Origin: Rhodoferax sp.
GTDB taxonomy: Bacteria > Pseudomonadota > Gammaproteobacteria > Burkholderiales > Burkholderiaceae_C
Length of the DNA: 8,487 nt
Direction: 5' to 3'
NCBI GenBank assembly: GCA_018882485.1
Contig: VERU01000085.1
Location: 1 to 8,487, forward strand
Shown in pieces: positions 6,294 to 8,487 of the stretch (position 1 is its first letter; every line of letters begins with the position of its first letter). The translations under genes and the position numbers were made by a program. Under the pieces are notes generated by a model that saw only the letters and a program-made list of their open reading frames with translations, did no database searches and was not told the DNA's origin.

Positions 6294-7178
6294 ATGTCCG
6301 CCACCACCCTGAATCCTTCCCCCGCCGGCTTCGCGGCGCGCCGGCCCTCCTTCCTGCGGCGCCTGCTGCGCAACCGGTCCTTCGTGATCGGCGCGCTGCT
6401 GGTCGGCCTGATCCTGCTGGCGGCCGTGCTGGCCAACGTGATCGCGCCCTACGACCCGCTCAAGGGCAATTTCCGGGCGCGCATGCAGGCGCCCTCCTGG
6501 CAGCACTGGATGGGCACCGACCACTTCGGGCGGGACATCCTGTCGCGGGTGCTGTACGGCGCGCGCATCTCGCTGCAGATCGGGCTGGTGGTGGCACTGG
6601 TCACCGGCGTGGCCGGCGTGCTGATCGGGGCGGTTTCGGGCTACTTCCGGCGGCTCGACGGCCCGATCATGCGCCTGATGGACGCCTTCATGGCTTTCCC
6701 TTCCATCATCCTGGCCATCGCCATCAGCTCGGTGCTGGGCGCCTCGGTGGTCAACGTGATCATCGCGCTGTCGATCGCCGCCACCCCGCACACGGCGCGC
6801 ATCGTGCGGGCCTCGGTGCTGGTGGTGCGCGAGATGGAGTACGTGGAAGCGGCCCGGGCACTGGGCGCGGGCCACCTGCGCATCCTGCTGCGCCACATCC
6901 TGGCCAACTCGCTGGCCCCGCTGGTGGTGCGCATGACCTATGTGTTCGCGGTGGCCATCCTCAACGAGGCGGTGCTGTCCTTCATCGGCGTGGGGCCGCC
7001 GCCGCCCACACCCACCTTCGGCGCCATCATCGCCAACGGGCGCGACTTCATCGTGGCCGCGCCCTGGATCACGGTGGCGCCCGGTCTGGCCATCCTGACC
7101 TCCGTGCTGGGCCTGAACCTGCTGGGTGACGGCCTGCGCGATGTGCTCGACCCCCGCATGGCGGTGAATGCCCGATGA
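6294..7178 (+). CDS. ABC importer permease, DppC/OppC type
   Basis: This 294-residue inner-membrane subunit pairs with the preceding permease. A basic cytoplasmic tail ([15 protein letters not shown], 16-30) leads into the first helix (31-50). APYDP (51-55) and the family motif [21 protein letters not shown] (74-94) follow. More hydrophobic segments lie at about 95-117, 134-163, 206-233 and 256-277. The EAA loop is [20 protein letters not shown] (183-202), and the end, [12 protein letters not shown], is typical. The loop [11 protein letters not shown] (233-243) is the usual SFIGVGxxPPxPxWG element. The ATG at 6294 lies 10 bases after the previous stop with only a weak ribosome-binding site, so translational coupling is likely. 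Its stop overlaps the ATPase start by ATGA. Confidence 0.94.
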   Translation: MSATTLNPSPAGFAARRPSFLRRLLRNRSFVIGALLVGLILLAAVLANVIAPYDPLKGNFRARMQAPSWQHWMGTDHFGRDILSRVLYGARISLQIGLVVALVTGVAGVLIGAVSGYFRRLDGPIMRLMDAFMAFPSIILAIAISSVLGASVVNVIIALSIAATPHTARIVRASVLVVREMEYVEAARALGAGHLRILLRHILANSLAPLVVRMTYVFAVAILNEAVLSFIGVGPPPPTPTFGAIIANGRDFIVAAPWITVAPGLAILTSVLGLNLLGDGLRDVLDPRMAVNAR

Positions 7179-8161
7179 GCGACCCCCGGACCCCCATCCT
7201 GGAGGTGCGCGATCTCGCCACCTCGATCGGGCCGCGCGGCCCCGACATCCTGTGCGGCGTGGACCTGCAGATCGCCAGCGGCGAGGTGCTGGGCGTGGTC
7301 GGCGAATCGGGCTCCGGCAAGAGCATGCTGGCCCTGTCGGTCATGGGGCTGCTGCCCCGGCCGGTGCAGGTGCGCAGCGGCTCGGTGCGGCTGCAGGGCC
7401 GCGATCTGCTCACCCTGCCGCCCGTCCAGCTGCGCACGCTGCGCGGCAAGGACATGTCGATGATCTTCCAGGAGCCCATGACCTCGCTCAACCCGGTGAT
7501 GCGGGTGGGCCAGCAAATCGGCGAGGTGCTGCGCTGGCACCGCGGTCTGGAAGGCGCAGCCGCGCGCGCCGAGGGCATCGCCCTGCTGCAGCGGGTGGAG
7601 ATGCCGAATCCGCAACGCCAGATCGATGCCTATCCGCACGAGCTCTCGGGCGGCATGCGGCAACGGGTGATGATCGCCATCGCACTGGCGGGCCAGCCCC
7701 GGCTGCTGATTGCCGACGAGCCCACCACCGCGCTGGATGTCACCATCCAGGCGCAGATCCTGGAACTGATCCGGCGCATCCAGCGCGACGACGGCATGGC
7801 CGTGATGCTGATCACGCACGATCTGGGCGTGATCGCCGAGATGTGCGACCGGGTGGCCGTGATGTACGCCGGGCGCATCGTGGAGCAGGGCTCGGCGCTG
7901 GATGTGTTCGACCGGCCGGCCCACCCCTACACCCGGGGGCTGCTGGCCTCGCGGCCACGCATCTCGGACGGCTCGCAGTGGCTCAGCACCATCGAAGGCA
8001 CCGTGCCCGCCGTGGGGCAGGCCGGGCCGGGCTGCAGCTTCGCGCCGCGCTGCCCGCTGGCCACCCCCGCCTGCAGCCAGTTGCCGGCGCTGCGCAGCGT
8101 CGGCCCCGGCCACCAGGCGGCCTGCATTGCGGCGACACCCGCCCTGGAGCCCCAGCCATGA
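7175..8161 (+). CDS. ABC importer ATPase, DppD/OppD type
   Basis: This 328-residue cytoplasmic ATPase is the first of the two nucleotide-binding subunits that power uptake. All motifs are intact: Walker A GESGSGKS (43-50), Q-loop Q99 in [11 protein letters not shown], signature LSGGMRQR (157-164), Walker B LLIADE (177-182), D-loop TTALD and switch histidine H215 in ITHDLG. The C-terminal oligopeptide-ATPase extension follows, with [10 protein letters not shown] (250-259) and a cysteine cluster C287, C293, C300 and C317 in the GCSFAPRCP...AC context. In related proteins this cluster is reported to bind an iron-sulfur centre, and here all four cysteines are present. The start overlaps the upstream stop (ATGA, 7175-7178) and the end overlaps the next start the same way. 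Confidence 0.95.
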   Translation: MSDPRTPILEVRDLATSIGPRGPDILCGVDLQIASGEVLGVVGESGSGKSMLALSVMGLLPRPVQVRSGSVRLQGRDLLTLPPVQLRTLRGKDMSMIFQEPMTSLNPVMRVGQQIGEVLRWHRGLEGAAARAEGIALLQRVEMPNPQRQIDAYPHELSGGMRQRVMIAIALAGQPRLLIADEPTTALDVTIQAQILELIRRIQRDDGMAVMLITHDLGVIAEMCDRVAVMYAGRIVEQGSALDVFDRPAHPYTRGLLASRPRISDGSQWLSTIEGTVPAVGQAGPGCSFAPRCPLATPACSQLPALRSVGPGHQAACIAATPALEPQP

Positions 8162-8487
8162 GCGGCCCCGCACCCCAGGACCCGACCGGGGCCGTGCCCC
8201 TGATCGAAGCCCGCGGACTCAGCAAGCATTTCGCGCGGTCCCGCAAGTTCCTGGCGCCGGCCGAGCCGCCGCTGCGCGCGGTCGATGGCGTGGACCTGCA
8301 CATCGCCGCCGGCGAAACCCTGGGCCTGGTGGGCGAGTCGGGCTGCGGCAAGTCCACCACCGGGCGCCTGCTGCTGCGGCTGATCGAACCCAGCGGGGGC
8401 AGCATCCTGCACCACGGGCAGGACATCACCCGGCTGGACGCCGCCGGCATGCGGGCCAAGCGGCGCGCCATGCAGATCGTGTTCCAG
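8158..8487 (+). CDS. ABC importer ATPase, DppF/OppF type (cut by right edge)
   Basis: The first 110 codons of the second nucleotide-binding subunit are present and remain open to the window end. The ATG at 8158 overlaps the upstream stop (ATGA, 8158-8161), and GGAG lies eight bases before it. Visible parts are [11 protein letters not shown] (15-25), the insertion [21 protein letters not shown] typical of DppF-type ATPases, Walker [10 protein letters not shown] (59-67) and QIVFQ at the very end, whose final glutamine should be the Q-loop residue. The signature, Walker B and C-terminal cysteine region lie beyond the edge. It should form a heterodimer with the preceding ATPase. Confidence 0.93.
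   Translation, partial: MSGPAPQDPTGAVPLIEARGLSKHFARSRKFLAPAEPPLRAVDGVDLHIAAGETLGLVGESGCGKSTTGRLLLRLIEPSGGSILHHGQDITRLDAAGMRAKRRAMQIVFQ

Noticed and set aside
3728..6436. 902-codon open frame on the minus strand across the binding protein and first permease
   Set aside because: It spans two clearly real genes and their intergenic hairpin, and its translation is a repetitive His/Gln/Gly/Arg mixture. The opposite strand carries complete family motifs, so this is antisense noise.
6938..8173. 411-codon minus-strand frame opposite the permease and ATPase genes
   Set aside because: It has low-complexity composition and no ribosome-binding logic, and it lies fully antisense to intact ABC genes.
1..8487. 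CRISPR arrays, tRNA or rRNA genes, insertion sequences
   Set aside because: I saw no spaced direct repeats, tRNA-like cloverleaf with TTCGA arm, rRNA segments, transposase motifs or terminal inverted repeats.

Overview
The window looks like a chromosomal segment of a high-GC Gram-negative bacterium, most likely a betaproteobacterium of the Burkholderiales (Comamonadaceae-like). This rests on strong G/C third-position bias, a secreted rather than lipoprotein-anchored peptide-binding protein, and general family resemblance. No rRNA or other taxonomic marker is present.

Left part, about 1-1460, is accessory and all of its genes lie on the minus strand. It holds the N-terminal 60 residues of a DUF4236 protein running off the left edge (1-180) and a probably degraded ORF whose start resembles uracil-DNA-glycosylase-like proteins (305-694). 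It also holds an overlapping toxin-antitoxin pair: a BrnT-like toxin (1128-1421) and a ribbon-helix-helix antitoxin (806-1141). Between the antitoxin stop and the next ORF lies an approximately 110-bp element (702-811) with the layout of an integron attC site. It has paired R and L boxes, equal 5-nt spacers and unpaired extra bases on one arm only. The toxin-antitoxin pair therefore reads as a gene cassette, with no integrase in view.

Middle part, 1495-3498 on the minus strand, is a 667-aa CocE/NonD (peptidase S15-type) serine hydrolase with a recognisable Ser-Asp-His triad. It is transcribed divergently from the right-hand operon. The 256-bp gap between them (3499-3754) contains an AT-rich patch with a perfect 7+7 bp palindrome overlapping plausible promoters in both directions.

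Right part, 3755-8487 on the plus strand, is a complete-looking Dpp/Opp-type ABC importer operon. It encodes a periplasmic substrate-binding protein, a GC-rich intercistronic hairpin, two permeases, a first ATPase and the first 110 codons of a second ATPase cut by the window edge. Tight spacing and ATGA start/stop overlaps support one transcript. The likely scheme, which is inference, is that the importer brings in a peptide-like or amide/ester compound and the cytoplasmic hydrolase cleaves it, both controlled from the shared intergenic operator. The substrate cannot be named from sequence.
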